Origin: Litorivita pollutaquae
GTDB taxonomy: Bacteria > Pseudomonadota > Alphaproteobacteria > Rhodobacterales > Rhodobacteraceae
DNA length: 64,000 nt
Reading direction: 5' to 3'
NCBI RefSeq assembly: GCF_003205515.1
Contig: NZ_KZ826482.1
Location: forward strand, 434,001 to 498,000
The position numbers were made by a program, and so were the translations under genes. Positions 28,852 through 38,563 of this stretch are shown piece after piece. The notes under the pieces are model-generated. The model searched no databases and was not told the origin of the DNA. It was given only the letters and a program-made list of their open reading frames with translations. Each line of letters starts with the position of its first letter. The stretch's first letter is position 1.

Positions 28852-30126
28852 TTAATAGACGCCGCCTTTTTTGACCTTGGAGGAAAATTCGGTTTCCTCG
28901 CCAGCGGCCAGTTTTGTTGCTTGTTCGATCCAAGTGTCGCGTACAACGCGGCCCCGGAACGTGCCCAGATGATCATCGACCCATGCGACTTCTTCGTCGC
29001 TCCATTTGGCGATCTGATCGAAGTGGAAGAACCCGAGCGAATGCAGCAGTGCCTCCAACTTCGGCCCGACGCCTTTGATCTGTTTCAAATCATCGGCACC
29101 GGCCTTGCGCGGGGCTTTCATGGTGCGGGGTTTTTTGCCCACCCCTGTCGGTGCATTTTTATCTGCCCCTGCGGCCTTCGGTGCGCTGCTCTCCTCGGCC
29201 TTGGCGTCTGGTGCCTCTTTGGCCTCTGCTGCGCCTTTGGCCTTGGCCTCGGGTTTGGCTTTGCTGCGCTCCTGCGCCTCTTGCTTGGTCACGCCGGTCT
29301 TATCGGCTTTCGCCGTCGCAGCGGGCTTTGGCTCTTTGGCTTTCGCCGCCTCGGCGGCATCCTCAGCGCCTTTGGCGGCGATCGCCAGACCCGCCGACGA
29401 TCCGCCCAACTTGCCGGTGCCATCCTGCCATGGAGTGACAAGCGACACTTCGGTGCCATCGATGCGTTTGACCGTATCGCCGATATCCACTGCGGCTTGA
29501 ACGCTGGCGTTATACTGCGCGCGGCCTTCGACATATTGTGCAAGCGACGTAACGCCCGAGGCAGGTTCAGCCGCATATCGCCCGCTTTGCGGCCCCGGAA
29601 CGGGAACCTTCCCGGCGCCCAATTCGTCGATAATCTCGTCCAAACGCGCGGCGGTCAGATCCTCGTAGTAATCCTTGCCGATCTGCGCCATCGGCGCGTT
29701 GGCACAGGCCCCGAGGCATTCGACCTCTTCCCATGAGAACTTACCATCCGCCGACAATTCATGTGCCTTACCGGCGATCTTTTCCTTGCACACCGAAATC
29801 AGGTCTTCAGCCCCGCAAATCATGCAGGACGTGGTGCCGCAAACTTGGATATGTGCAACAGAACCAACAGGTTGCAGTTGGAACATAAAGTAGAAAGACG
29901 CCACTTCGACCACCCGCATATAGGCCATACCGAGCATATCCGCGACATGTTCAATCGCCGGCCGGGTGAGCCAGCCTTCCTGCTCCTGCGCGCGCCAAAG
30001 CAAGGGAATAACCCCAGAGGCTTGCCGCCCTTCGGGGAACTTGGTGATCTGCGCTTCGGCCCATGCCTGATTGGCGGGGGTGAAGGCGAAACTGTCGGGC
30101 TGGGTGTGGTGGAGCCTACGCAACAT
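28852..30126 (-). CDS. nuoE: NADH-quinone oxidoreductase subunit E with a long C-terminal extension
   Basis: 424 residues, about twice the length of a normal NuoE. Residues 1-190 are the thioredoxin-like 2Fe-2S subunit; the N1a ligands are in [12 protein letters not shown] and [10 protein letters not shown]. Residues about 240-340 are an Ala/Lys/Glu-rich, probably disordered linker. Residues about 345-424 form a helix-hairpin-helix-like domain ([20 protein letters not shown]) ending in a Val-Tyr. Such long NuoE proteins occur in Rhodobacterales. The role of the added domain is unknown. Confidence 0.93.
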   Translation of the reverse strand: MLRRLHHTQPDSFAFTPANQAWAEAQITKFPEGRQASGVIPLLWRAQEQEGWLTRPAIEHVADMLGMAYMRVVEVASFYFMFQLQPVGSVAHIQVCGTTSCMICGAEDLISVCKEKIAGKAHELSADGKFSWEEVECLGACANAPMAQIGKDYYEDLTAARLDEIIDELGAGKVPVPGPQSGRYAAEPASGVTSLAQYVEGRAQYNASVQAAVDIGDTVKRIDGTEVSLVTPWQDGTGKLGGSSAGLAIAAKGAEDAAEAAKAKEPKPAATAKADKTGVTKQEAQERSKAKPEAKAKGAAEAKEAPDAKAEESSAPKAAGADKNAPTGVGKKPRTMKAPRKAGADDLKQIKGVGPKLEALLHSLGFFHFDQIAKWSDEEVAWVDDHLGTFRGRVVRDTWIEQATKLAAGEETEFSSKVKKGGVY

Positions 30127-30132
30127 TGGGTC

Positions 30133-30240
30133 TTATCCGTTCTTATCGGCAGTGCACGCGGCGCGCTGCGCCTCGCCCACCGGCAGAAACATCATCATCG
30201 CGGCCAAAAAGGCCATCGCGGCAAAGGTCAGAGCAATCAT
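30133..30240 (-). CDS. putative 35-residue membrane micro-ORF between nuoD and nuoE
   Basis: The frame starts [20 protein letters not shown] and ends ACTADKNG; it predicts one membrane helix (about 2-20) and a short polar tail with one Cys. Its ATG overlaps the nuoD stop (ATGA) and its TAA lies 6 nt before the nuoE start, so it fills the nuoD-nuoE gap fully. The hydrophobic pattern and the exact coupling argue for real translation. It would be a small single-pass protein made with complex I. Confidence 0.6.
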   Translation of the reverse strand: MIALTFAAMAFLAAMMMFLPVGEAQRAACTADKNG

Positions 30241-31463
30241 CGGTCGATCTCCCCGAACACAACATCCAGCGTCCCGATGATCGCGGCAATATCGGCCAAT
30301 TGGTGACCGCTTGCGATGTGATCCATCGCCTGCAAATGCAAATATCCAGGAGCGCGAATTTTGCTGCGGTACGGTTTGTTGGTCCCGTCCGCCACAAGAT
30401 AGACGCCAAATTCGCCCTTAGGTGCCTCGACACAGGCATAGACCTCGCCTTCGGGAACGTGGAAGCCTTCGGTGTAAAGCTTGAAGTGGTGGATCAGGCT
30501 CTCCATCGAGGTTTTCATATCGCCGCGTTTTGGCGGGGTGATCTTGCCGCGCGCCAAAACATCGCCCGTGGCTTCACGCAGCTTAACAATCGCCTGACGG
30601 ATGATCGAAGTCGACTGGCGCATCTCTTCCATGCGGCACAGGTAGCGATCATAACAATCGCCATTGGTGCCGACGGGGATTTCAAAATCAAACTCGTCAT
30701 AGCATTCATAGGGCTGCGCGCGGCGCAAATCCCACGCAAACCCGGATCCCCGCACCATGACACCGGAGAAACCGTAGTCCTGAATGTCCTGCTCTGAGAT
30801 CACACCGATATTGACGTTCCGCTGTTTGAAAATCCGGTTCTCGGTCAAAAGCCCGTCGATGTCGTCAAGCCGCTTCGGGAATTCCAAAGCCCATTCCTCG
30901 ATGTCGTCAAGCAAGTCATCGGACAGATCCTGATGCACCCCACCGGGGCGGAAATAGGCCGCGTGCAAACGCGCACCACAGGCGCGTTCGTAGAAAATCA
31001 TCAACTTTTCACGCTCTTCAAACCCCCACAAAGGCGGGGTCAGCGCGCCAACGTCCATCGCTTGTGTCGTGACGTTCATCAAATGGTTCAGAACGCGGCC
31101 GATTTCCGAATACAGCACACGGATCAACGACGCCCGACGCGGCACTTCGACACCGGTCAGCCGTTCGATCGCAAGACACCACGCATGCTCCTGATTCATC
31201 GGCGCCACGTAATCGAGGCGGTCAAAATACGGCAGGTTCTGCAGGTAGGTCCGGCTCTCCATGAGCTTTTCCGTCCCGCGATGCAAAAGACCGACATGCG
31301 GATCGCAGCGTTCAACAATCTCGCCGTCAAGCTCAAGCACAAGCCGCAAAACCCCGTGCGCCGCAGGGTGCTGCGGGCCGAAGTTGATGTTGAAATTGCG
31401 GATCTTCTGCTCGCCGCTCAACGTGTCCACGCTGCCGTCGTCAAATTTGGAGCCGTCCATCAT
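30237..31463 (-). CDS. nuoD: NADH-quinone oxidoreductase subunit D
   Basis: 408 residues, the 49-kDa subunit type. Conserved blocks: [37 protein letters not shown], and [17 protein letters not shown] with the quinone-site Tyr and His neighbours. It forms the quinone pocket with NuoB. Two adjacent ATG codons start the gene; the first overlaps the nuoC stop by ATGA. Not fused to nuoC, unlike in Escherichia coli. Confidence 0.97.
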   Translation of the reverse strand: MMDGSKFDDGSVDTLSGEQKIRNFNINFGPQHPAAHGVLRLVLELDGEIVERCDPHVGLLHRGTEKLMESRTYLQNLPYFDRLDYVAPMNQEHAWCLAIERLTGVEVPRRASLIRVLYSEIGRVLNHLMNVTTQAMDVGALTPPLWGFEEREKLMIFYERACGARLHAAYFRPGGVHQDLSDDLLDDIEEWALEFPKRLDDIDGLLTENRIFKQRNVNIGVISEQDIQDYGFSGVMVRGSGFAWDLRRAQPYECYDEFDFEIPVGTNGDCYDRYLCRMEEMRQSTSIIRQAIVKLREATGDVLARGKITPPKRGDMKTSMESLIHHFKLYTEGFHVPEGEVYACVEAPKGEFGVYLVADGTNKPYRSKIRAPGYLHLQAMDHIASGHQLADIAAIIGTLDVVFGEIDR

Positions 31464-32065
31464 TTCGCAGCCTCCTTCTCGTCACCGGGAAGAATGTATT
31501 CGGCACCCTCCCACGGCGACATAAAATCAAACTGGCGATATTCTTGCACAAGTTTCACCGGCTCATAGACCACGCGTTTGAGCTCGTCATCATAGCGCAC
31601 TTCGGTATAGCCCGAGGTTGGGAAATCCTTGCGCAACGGATAGCCGCGAAAACCGTAATCTGTGAGCAACCGGCGCAAATCGGGATGGCCGGAAAACAAA
31701 ATGCCGAACATGTCAAAAACTTCGCGCTCGAACCAATTGGCCGAGGGGTGCACATCGGTGATCGAGGCGACCATTTCGTCTTCGCGGATCGCGGCGCGCA
31801 GGCGGATGCGGGTGTTCTGATACATCGACAAGAAGTGATATATCATATCGAACCGCTTGGCACGGGCGGGGTAATCCACCGCCGTGATATCCACCAAGGT
31901 GGAGAATTTGCAATTCGGATCGGTTTTGAGAAACTCGATCAAGGACGGCAGGCTGGTCGGCGTGACGTCCACAGTCAATTCGCCAAAGGCCACGTCCCAG
32001 CTGAGCACACATTCAGGCCGCTTTAGCGCGATCAATGTGCCGAGTTCTTTGAGTGCTTCGCTCAT
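31460..32065 (-). CDS. nuoC: NADH-quinone oxidoreductase subunit C
   Basis: 201 residues, the 30-kDa subunit type. The family signature is [13 protein letters not shown]-like ([24 protein letters not shown]) followed by GYPLRKDFP. It is a structural subunit of the peripheral arm with NuoD. The ATG at 32065 is preferred over an immediately preceding GTG. It overlaps nuoD by ATGA and follows nuoB by 3 nt. Confidence 0.96.
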   Translation of the reverse strand: MSEALKELGTLIALKRPECVLSWDVAFGELTVDVTPTSLPSLIEFLKTDPNCKFSTLVDITAVDYPARAKRFDMIYHFLSMYQNTRIRLRAAIREDEMVASITDVHPSANWFEREVFDMFGILFSGHPDLRRLLTDYGFRGYPLRKDFPTSGYTEVRYDDELKRVVYEPVKLVQEYRQFDFMSPWEGAEYILPGDEKEAAK

Positions 32066-32068
32066 CAC

Positions 32069-32593
32069 TTACCTCGCGATCGTGCCGGTGCGGCGGATTT
32101 TGCGCGCCAGTTGCAAAATGCCATAAAGCAGGGCTTCGGCTGTCGGCGGACATCCGGGAACATAGATATCCACCGGCACGATGCGGTCACATCCGCGCAC
32201 GACGCTATAGCTATAGTGGTAGTACCCACCGCCATTGGCACAAGATCCCATCGAGATCACATAACGCGGCTCCGGCATCTGGTCATAGACCTTGCGCAGC
32301 GCCGGCGCCATTTTATTGGTCAATGTGCCCGCAACGATCATCACATCCGATTGACGCGGGGAGGCGCGCGGCGCGATACCGAAGCGTTCGGCGTCATAGC
32401 GCGGCATCGAGGTATGCATCATTTCAACCGCGCAGCAGGCCAACCCGAAGGTCATCCAATGCAAGGACCCCGTGCGGCCCCAGTTGATCAAATCCTCGGC
32501 AGAGGTGAGCAAAAAGCCCTTGTCCTGCAATTCCGCATTGAGGGCTTGCGTCGCCACCTCGCGGTCGGCCCCCGCAGTATTCGCTCCGGTCAT
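32069..32593 (-). CDS. nuoB: NADH-quinone oxidoreductase subunit B
   Basis: 174 residues from [13 protein letters not shown]. It carries the N2 cluster ligands in [20 protein letters not shown] and [13 protein letters not shown]2 reduces the quinone. The start at 32593 forms a TGATG junction with the nuoA stop. The N-terminal 30 residues before the conserved core are polar and variable. Confidence 0.97.
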   Translation of the reverse strand: MTGANTAGADREVATQALNAELQDKGFLLTSAEDLINWGRTGSLHWMTFGLACCAVEMMHTSMPRYDAERFGIAPRASPRQSDVMIVAGTLTNKMAPALRKVYDQMPEPRYVISMGSCANGGGYYHYSYSVVRGCDRIVPVDIYVPGCPPTAEALLYGILQLARKIRRTGTIAR

Positions 32594-32958
32594 CACTCCC
32601 ATTCGAGAGCTCCCTTCTTCCATTCATAGGCAAATCCGGCGGTCAATACGCCGAGGAACACCATCATCGACCAAAATCCGACCATGCTCAGATCCTTGAA
32701 CGCGACCGCCCAGGGAAAGAGGAATGCGATTTCCAAATCGAAGATGATGAAAAGGATCGAGACCAGATAAAAGCGCACATCGAACTTCATACGCGCATCA
32801 TCGAACGCGTTGAACCCGCATTCATAGGCCGACACTTTTTCCGGATCGGGATTGCGCACCGCAATGACAATGGCGGCGAGGATCAGGACAAGGCCAAGGG
32901 CGATGGCAATGGCCAGAAAGACGAGGATGGGAAGGTATTCCTTCAACATCTCTTCCAT
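32593..32958 (-). CDS. nuoA: NADH-quinone oxidoreductase subunit A
   Basis: 121 residues, three membrane helices, with the conserved loop [36 protein letters not shown] split over helices one and two; the YECG Cys switches exposure with the complex I state. It is the first gene of the nuo operon and has an AAAGGAG ribosome binding site. A candidate promoter lies about 55-85 nt upstream. Confidence 0.96.
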   Translation of the reverse strand: MEEMLKEYLPILVFLAIAIALGLVLILAAIVIAVRNPDPEKVSAYECGFNAFDDARMKFDVRFYLVSILFIIFDLEIAFLFPWAVAFKDLSMVGFWSMMVFLGVLTAGFAYEWKKGALEWE

Positions 32959-33012
32959 GAGTGGCTCCTTTCATGCGCGCGGGCGCATCAACTGGCTGCT
33001 TAGCTGCTGTGT

Positions 33013-33041
33013 GGTTTACTCCTGCCCCTTGGCAGGGTCAA
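33013..33041 (-). promoter_or_regulatory. candidate nuo promoter with a palindrome in the spacer
   Basis: On the minus strand TTGACC (33036-33041) and TAAACC (33013-33018) are 17 nt apart, about 55 nt before the nuoA start. The spacer is nearly filled by the perfect inverted repeat CCTGCC-CCTT-GGCAGG (33021-33036). A protein bound there would block the promoter. The -10 match is weak, so this is a candidate only. Confidence 0.35.
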
Positions 33042-33542
33042 CCAAAGGCAGACACATTCAAGATACAGAATTAATTACATGTGCCATAGGTATGCAATTG
33101 TTCACAAAGCCAAAAAAACAAGGCGTCACAGCGCCATCAAAGCCGCAATACACAAGCCCCAAAGCCAATGCGAAAAGATGTTTTCGAGGCAAAACTAAAC
33201 CAAGTTTTCCAACACCTGCCGAATCTTGCAGCCATGTGGCAGGGAATGGCGCGGTTCAACATACGCCAAAGGCCAAGGCAGGAGGCGCTCTGCCCGCGCC
33301 GGCCCCGCCACAACCGCCCGGGGATTCGCGGGGTACCACGCGCAGCATCACATATCGCGCGCCGCGCCTGCAGATCGCGCCTCGGCACCATCCGCGTGGG
33401 TCCGCGCGCGCGGCCGCCCGCAAGATCGACCCAACGCTTTACACCATGCCAATATCCGCACCCGCCGCCTCTTTGACGCTGTCGCCACGGCCCGCCATGG
33501 CCCGTCGCAATCTGCGCCCACGCGGTCCCTGAGCCGCATAAT
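33042..33542. other. gene-free region upstream of the nuo operon
   Basis: About 500 nt between the candidate nuo promoter and the mvaB end. No frame here has a ribosome binding site, family motif or plausible composition. The part nearest nuo is AT-rich and contains the short inverted repeat TTGT-TC-ACAA (33098-33107), a possible activator site. The distal part (33270-33540) is GC-rich without visible structure. Confidence 0.5.
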
Positions 33543-33568
33543 CCCCGCGCGATTTCAACCGCGCAGGG
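33543..33568 (-). terminator. hairpin after mvaB, without a U-tract
   Basis: A 9-bp stem (minus strand CCCTGCGCG/CGCGCGGGG, one G-U pair) with an 8-nt loop lies 24 nt after the mvaB stop. Only ATTAT follows, so termination would be weak or need Rho. It may instead stabilise the mRNA end. Confidence 0.4.
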
Positions 33569-33591
33569 CTGTTTTGATCCCCCGTCGGGCG

Positions 33592-34455
33592 TTAGGCCAC
33601 AGCTTCACCGCGCATCGCCCGGGCCATCGCCGCCGCTTTGGCAATCACCGTGGCATCCAGCCCCGTCTCATACCCCTGTTTGCGCAAAAATCCCTCGACC
33701 GCTTCGGTGGCGGCATTGCCGGCAGCACCCGGCGCATAAGGACATCCGCCCAAACCGCCCACCGCCGCATCGAACACCCGCAATCCCGCCTCAAGCGACA
33801 CGGCGATATTGTCCAAGGCCCGCCCGGCGGTATCGTGATAATGCCCGGCCACCTGCGCTGCAGGCACCACCTCCAGAACCGCCTCAAGCATCGCCGCGAT
33901 CGTCTCGGGGCGGCCTTGCCCGATGGTGTCGCCAAGGCTGATCTCGTAACATCCCAGCGCCAACAGCTTCTCCGCCACCTGCGCCACAGCGCCCGGGGCC
34001 ACCGTCCCGTCATAAGGACAATCCGTCACACAGGAGATATACCCACGCACCGGTATGCCGGCGGTGCGCGCCGCCTCGACCACCGGAACGAACCGCGCAA
34101 AGCTTTCTTCGATCGTGGCGTTGATATTGGCCCGAGAGAACCCTTCGGAGGCCGAGGCAAAAATGGCCACCTCATCCGCCCGCGCGGCCTGTGCCGCCTC
34201 GAACCCGCGCATATTCGGGGTCAAGGCCGCATAGGATACGCCATCCGCCCGGGTGATCCCCGCCAGAACATCCGCGCTATCAGCCATTTGCGGCACCCAT
34301 TTGGGCGATACGAAACTGGCCACCTCGATGCGTTTGAACCCCGCCCCTGACAGACAATCAACCAAGGCGATTTTTTCCGCCAAGGGAATAACGCGTTTTT
34401 CGTTTTGCAGCCCATCACGCGGACCCATTTCAAAGATTTCAACATATTCGCTCAT
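33592..34455 (-). CDS. mvaB: hydroxymethylglutaryl-CoA lyase
   Basis: 287 residues of the HMG-CoA lyase TIM barrel. Visible are the N-terminal EMGPRDGLQNEKR with catalytic Arg and Asp, the VASFVSPKWVPQMAD block, GHYHDTAGRALDN with metal-binding His residues, and the C-terminal GGCPYAPGAAGNAATE loop, whose Cys closes the active site. It splits HMG-CoA into acetoacetate and acetyl-CoA, the last step of leucine degradation. It is the most distal gene of the ivd-mcc cluster, about 240 nt from the GST gene, so it may have its own promoter. Confidence 0.95.
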   Translation of the reverse strand: MSEYVEIFEMGPRDGLQNEKRVIPLAEKIALVDCLSGAGFKRIEVASFVSPKWVPQMADSADVLAGITRADGVSYAALTPNMRGFEAAQAARADEVAIFASASEGFSRANINATIEESFARFVPVVEAARTAGIPVRGYISCVTDCPYDGTVAPGAVAQVAEKLLALGCYEISLGDTIGQGRPETIAAMLEAVLEVVPAAQVAGHYHDTAGRALDNIAVSLEAGLRVFDAAVGGLGGCPYAPGAAGNAATEAVEGFLRKQGYETGLDATVIAKAAAMARAMRGEAVA

Positions 34456-34628
34456 GGCGTTCTTCTCTCCCGTCGTTGTGCTTTGATCGACGCCAAAGCG
34501 CGTTTTTCATATTCACTAAACACGGTGCCGCTGATCTGTCTGCAACCAAAATACTGGCAGCGCAGCCCCATGCCCCCGCATTGCTCTGCGCTTTGCGCGC
34601 CTGCCTGATGCGGGCACCGCCGCACAGG

Positions 34629-34651
34629 AAAAACATGCCGCATGAGGCGGC
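34629..34651 (-). terminator. probable terminator after the first GST gene
   Basis: On the minus strand GCCGC-CTCAT-GCGGC (34637-34651) is followed by AUG then five U residues. The stem is only 5 bp, but it is placed about 45 nt after the GST stop codon and would separate GST from mvaB. Confidence 0.45.
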
Positions 34652-34693
34652 CCTCGCCGGCACCGCAGCCCGCGACGCCCCCGCCCTACGCGA

Positions 34694-35362
34694 TCAGCTG
34701 TCCCATGGGGGATAGAAATCGCGTTCAAAAACATTCATCACTTCGCCTTGTGGCAAGCTGGCTTGGAAGGCAGGCCGCTCGGTGATCCGCTCATACCATG
34801 CGCTGACTTCCGGGAAGGCATCGGTTGAAACAAAGTGCCGCGCCATATAGACCGCCTGCCCCGTGCATACATCTGCGGCGGAAAACCCGCCGGTCAGCAA
34901 ATAGTCGCGATTTTCCACAGGCGTCGAGAGCCGCGCTTCGATCGCGGCATAGCAATTCTCGATCCGCTTGGCTTCGATCCGCATCACCGTCGGAGACCGC
35001 ATATGATCCTCCCGCAGCGCGATATGTTGCTGCGCCAGACTCGAAGTGTGTTGGCTGATGGTTTCGGCAAACTGCACCCAGACAAGCCATGCCATCCGGT
35101 CGATATCTCCCGGCCCCTGATACAAAGGCGCTTCGGCGTATCGCTCACACAGGTATTGCACGATTGCGAGACTTTCGAACATCCGTTCGCCGTCGATCTC
35201 AAGCGCAGGCACACGTCCCGCCGGGCTGACGGTCAAATATTCCGGATCGCGCAGCCCTTTGTCCAATCCGTGACTGACCACCTGAAATGGCAGGTCGAGT
35301 TCCCCCAACAGCCAAAGCACCCGCATCGAGCGGCTTTGCGGCACATGGTGTAACGTGATCAT
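34694..35362 (-). CDS. glutathione S-transferase family protein (1)
   Basis: 222 residues from MITLHHVPQSRSMRVLWLL. The thioredoxin-like N-domain contains the Ser-rich first helix (SRSMR) and SPAGRVPALEIDGERMFESLAIVQYL, whose ESxAI motif binds glutathione. The helical C-domain follows (about 90-222). It resembles the next GST upstream, so the two are tandem paralogues. The start was chosen at the family N-terminus rather than 8 codons earlier. A detoxification role beside the CoA-thioester pathway is possible; the substrate is unknown. Confidence 0.87.
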   Translation of the reverse strand: MITLHHVPQSRSMRVLWLLGELDLPFQVVSHGLDKGLRDPEYLTVSPAGRVPALEIDGERMFESLAIVQYLCERYAEAPLYQGPGDIDRMAWLVWVQFAETISQHTSSLAQQHIALREDHMRSPTVMRIEAKRIENCYAAIEARLSTPVENRDYLLTGGFSAADVCTGQAVYMARHFVSTDAFPEVSAWYERITERPAFQASLPQGEVMNVFERDFYPPWDS

Positions 35363-35626
35363 ATCGTCTCCTTTGCGGCCCCCCATCCCTCGATGCGGCG
35401 CCCATCACTCGTCGGATCGGCAAGACACCTCACGCGCCCTGCTCAGGATCCTCCTCTTGATCGGGTCCAGCTTCCAAGCCAGCCCCTTGTATTAAAACCG
35501 ATTTTGACCCGGGATTGCCACCCCCTGTGCACGCGGCCTCCTCATAGAGGCCACAGAAAGTTCCGTTGCTAGACACACTGAGTGATCCAATCGCACGGCC
35601 AAAATCCGTCCCCCTCATCCGCAGGG

Positions 35627-36316
35627 TCAATCGGCATCGTCGGGCGCGTAAAAGTCCCGACTATAGAACGTTTGCGGCCCGTCCAAATCCCGCGCCGCCT
35701 GATAGGCCGGCCGGGCTTCCATCCGCGCAATATAGCTGCGCACAATGGGGTAAGCGTCAAGTTTTACAAAATAGGGCACGGCCGACAAGTTGAACCCCAA
35801 CATGCAATCCACCGCCGAAAAACCGCTGTCCAACACCCAATCCTGCCCGGTCACCGCCGCCTCGATCGCCGCAACACATGCCTCAAGCCGCCGGGCCTCC
35901 ATTTTCAACACCGCCTGGCTGCGCATCGAAGGATCGCGCAAAAACAAATATTGCATATTCAAATTGGCAATCAAACTCGCCATGGTTTCGGCAAAATGCA
36001 CCCATTGTAGATAGGCCGGGCGCTGCGCCGTGCCGACCGCTGGTGCAAGTCCGGCTTCAGGGTGGGTTTCGCACAGGTATTCAACAATCGCACCGCTCTC
36101 GCACAGGCTGATCCCATTCACATCTAGCGCCGGTACCCGCCCCGCAGGGCTGCGCGTCAGGAAATCGGCATTGCGTAAGGAGCCGTCAGTGATCGCATAG
36201 GTTTCGATGTCGAGATCGGGCAACGCAACGCCTGCGGCGCGCATCTCCTCGATCAACCAGATGATGCGAAAACTGCGCGAAGCCGGCACGTGGTGCAGCG
36301 TCAATGTAGATGTCAT
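35627..36316 (-). CDS. glutathione S-transferase family protein (2)
   Basis: 229 residues from MTSTLTLHHVPASRSFRIIWLI. It has the same two-domain plan as the neighbouring GST: SPAGRVPALDVNGISLCESGAIVEYL for glutathione, then an all-helical C-domain with WVHFAETMASLIANLNMQYLFL. The two share LHHVP, SPAGRVPAL, WVxFAET and FSAxDxMLG/CTG-like blocks, so they arose by duplication. A 264-nt gap without features separates them. The start was set at the family N-terminus; the open frame runs 43 codons further upstream. Confidence 0.87.
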   Translation of the reverse strand: MTSTLTLHHVPASRSFRIIWLIEEMRAAGVALPDLDIETYAITDGSLRNADFLTRSPAGRVPALDVNGISLCESGAIVEYLCETHPEAGLAPAVGTAQRPAYLQWVHFAETMASLIANLNMQYLFLRDPSMRSQAVLKMEARRLEACVAAIEAAVTGQDWVLDSGFSAVDCMLGFNLSAVPYFVKLDAYPIVRSYIARMEARPAYQAARDLDGPQTFYSRDFYAPDDAD

Positions 36317-36552
36317 GCGTTTCTCCCTCTTCCTTGCGTTAACTTTGACAGGGCCGCCGCCAAGGTGCAACCAAGCTACGCAGAAGTCAGGGTAAAATGG
36401 GACTCTGTCGAAAGGCGCGCTGTCACCCGCCAATCCGGTGGACATCCGCGCTCAATGTTGCGGGATATGCGACGCGGCTCCACCCTCGAACCGCCGACGC
36501 GAAGATACGCGCAACCACGACCCACCGGTCCGGCAGGCTCTTTTCATCTGGC

Positions 36553-36591
36553 GCGGGCGGCGCGCAGGCCCTTGCTCTGCGCGCCGCCCGC
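36553..36591 (-). other. perfect 15-bp GC hairpin after mccA
   Basis: Arms 36553-36567 and 36577-36591 pair perfectly (GCGGGCGGCGCGCAG and its complement) around a 9-nt loop. It begins 13 nt after the mccA stop. No U-run follows on either strand, so it is either a Rho-independent terminator of unusual form or, more likely, a 3'-end mRNA stabiliser. Confidence 0.6.
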
Positions 36592-36604
36592 GATGATCTA
36601 CCGG

Positions 36605-38563
36605 CTATGCCGCATCCTCTTCCGCCTCAAGCCGGATCAGCGCGGCGCCAGCCTCGACTTGATCGTCGGCAGCGGCCAGAACCTCGGCCACCACGCCATC
36701 GCGCGCCGCCAAAAGCGCATGTTCCATTTTCATCGCCTCCAGCACCGCCAAACGATCGCCCGCCTTGACCTCTTGTCCAGGTTCGGCAAACACCGCCTTC
36801 ACCAATCCCGGCATCGGCGCTTCGATCAAATTGCCGTCTCCGCCGCGTCCTTGGTCCCGCGCCAACGGGTCGATTACATCAAAGGGCAATCCATATCCGG
36901 CAAAGACCGTCACCACACCCGATGCAACCGCGACATGCGGCGCCGGGGTGCCGTCCAATCGCCATCCGCCGGCGATGCGTGTCGCCACGACCTCCAGATC
37001 GTCCACCTCGCCAATGATCCGATCCGCGCCTTCAGGCTGCAACGCCACGGAAAATACGTCGTCCTGCCACCCCAACGTAACGCTATGCTTAAGAGGGGTC
37101 CAAAGATGCGCGCCCTGCGCCGCACTTGCAGCATCGGCCAATCCCGCCGCCGCCATCGCCGCCCAAACCTTGTGCAGGGCGCTCGGCTGTGGCGCGACCA
37201 CCAGCGCATCAATATCACGGCCAATCAATCCGGTATCGACATCGCCGCGGGCGAAACCCTCATGATCACAAAGCGCGCCAAGGAAGGCGAGGTTGGTCAC
37301 CGTGCCGGCAACCTGTGTCTCGTCCAATGCCGCGCGCATTTGCTGTAGCGCCGCCGCGCGGGTGGCCCCATGGGTGATCACCTTTGCGATCATCGGATCA
37401 TAGAAAGGGGAAATCACATCGCCCGCCCGCACACCGCTGTCCGCGCGCGCGCCATTGGGGAATTGCAGATGCGTCAACGTGCCGGTAGCGGGCAAAAATC
37501 CCTTTGGCACATCCTCGGCATAAAGCCGCACCTCAAAGGCATGTCCGGTGATCGAAAGATCCTCCTGCGCAGCTGGAAGCGGCTCGCCACTGGCGACGCG
37601 CAATTGCCATTCGACCAAATCCACGCCGGTGATCGCCTCGGTGACGGGATGTTCGACCTGTAGGCGGGTGTTCATTTCCATGAACCAAAAGCCGTCTTCT
37701 TGCAGCACGCCGGTGCCACCGCCAGACCCGTCGACGATGAATTCAATCGTGCCGGCGCCGCTATATCCGATCGCCTCGGCGGCTTTGACCGCCGCCGCGC
37801 CCATGGCGGCCCGCACGTTTTCGGGCATATCCGGTGCAGGCGCTTCTTCGATTACCTTCTGGTGCCGCCGCTGCAACGAGCAATCGCGTTCAAACAGATG
37901 CAGCGCATGGGTGCCATCGCCAAAGACCTGCACCTCGATATGGCGCGGCGCGGTGATATATTTTTCGATCAAGACATCCGCGTTGCCAAAGGCCGTGCGC
38001 GCCTCGTTCTGGGCGCTTTCGAGACCGGCGGCAAAATCCTCCGCCTGTTCGACCAAACGCATCCCCTTACCGCCGCCGCCGGCCACGGCCTTGATCAACA
38101 CCGGATAGCCGATTTTATCCGCCTCGGCGGCCAGAAAATCACCATCCTGCTCGGTGCCGTGATACCCCGGCACCACCGGCACGCCCGCTTCGATCATCAA
38201 TGCTTTGGCCGCATCTTTGAGCCCCATGGCGCGGATCGCTTTGCCCGAGGGGCCGACAAACACCAATCCGGCCGCCTCGACCGCATCGACGAAATCGGGG
38301 TTCTCGGAGAGAAACCCATATCCGGGATGGATCGCCTTGGCACCGGTATCGAGCGCCGCTTTTATGATCACATCGCCGCGCAGGTAGCTGTCCGCCGGCG
38401 CAGAGCCGCCGATGTGCACCGCCTCGTCACAGGCCGCCACATGGGCCGCCCCCGCATCGGCATCGGAGTAAACCGCAACCGTGGCCACGCCCATACGCCG
38501 CGCTGTCGCGGCCACCCGGCACGCAATTTCGCCGCGATTGGCAATCAGGATTTTATCAAACAT
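36605..38563 (-). CDS. mccA: methylcrotonoyl-CoA carboxylase, biotin carboxylase/biotin carrier subunit
   Basis: 652 residues. Biotin carboxylase domain about 1-450: FDKILIANRGEIACRV, the ATP-grasp loop KAVAGGGGKGMRLV, EMNTRLQVEHPVTE, then a linker and the biotinyl domain at the C-terminus with VLEAMKMEH, whose Lys is biotinylated by BirA. With MccB it carboxylates 3-methylcrotonyl-CoA in leucine degradation; the cluster supports this over propionyl-CoA carboxylase. The start MFDKIL at 38563 matches the family; the frame has an earlier ATG 8 codons upstream. Confidence 0.93.
   Translation of the reverse strand: MFDKILIANRGEIACRVAATARRMGVATVAVYSDADAGAAHVAACDEAVHIGGSAPADSYLRGDVIIKAALDTGAKAIHPGYGFLSENPDFVDAVEAAGLVFVGPSGKAIRAMGLKDAAKALMIEAGVPVVPGYHGTEQDGDFLAAEADKIGYPVLIKAVAGGGGKGMRLVEQAEDFAAGLESAQNEARTAFGNADVLIEKYITAPRHIEVQVFGDGTHALHLFERDCSLQRRHQKVIEEAPAPDMPENVRAAMGAAAVKAAEAIGYSGAGTIEFIVDGSGGGTGVLQEDGFWFMEMNTRLQVEHPVTEAITGVDLVEWQLRVASGEPLPAAQEDLSITGHAFEVRLYAEDVPKGFLPATGTLTHLQFPNGARADSGVRAGDVISPFYDPMIAKVITHGATRAAALQQMRAALDETQVAGTVTNLAFLGALCDHEGFARGDVDTGLIGRDIDALVVAPQPSALHKVWAAMAAAGLADAASAAQGAHLWTPLKHSVTLGWQDDVFSVALQPEGADRIIGEVDDLEVVATRIAGGWRLDGTPAPHVAVASGVVTVFAGYGLPFDVIDPLARDQGRGGDGNLIEAPMPGLVKAVFAEPGQEVKAGDRLAVLEAMKMEHALLAARDGVVAEVLAAADDQVEAGAALIRLEAEEDAA

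Noticed and set aside
32852-34350. Open frames on the plus strand across the region upstream of nuoA and over mvaB
   Set aside because: Low-complexity Arg/Pro-rich translations, no ribosome binding site, and no match to known proteins; partly antisense to mvaB.
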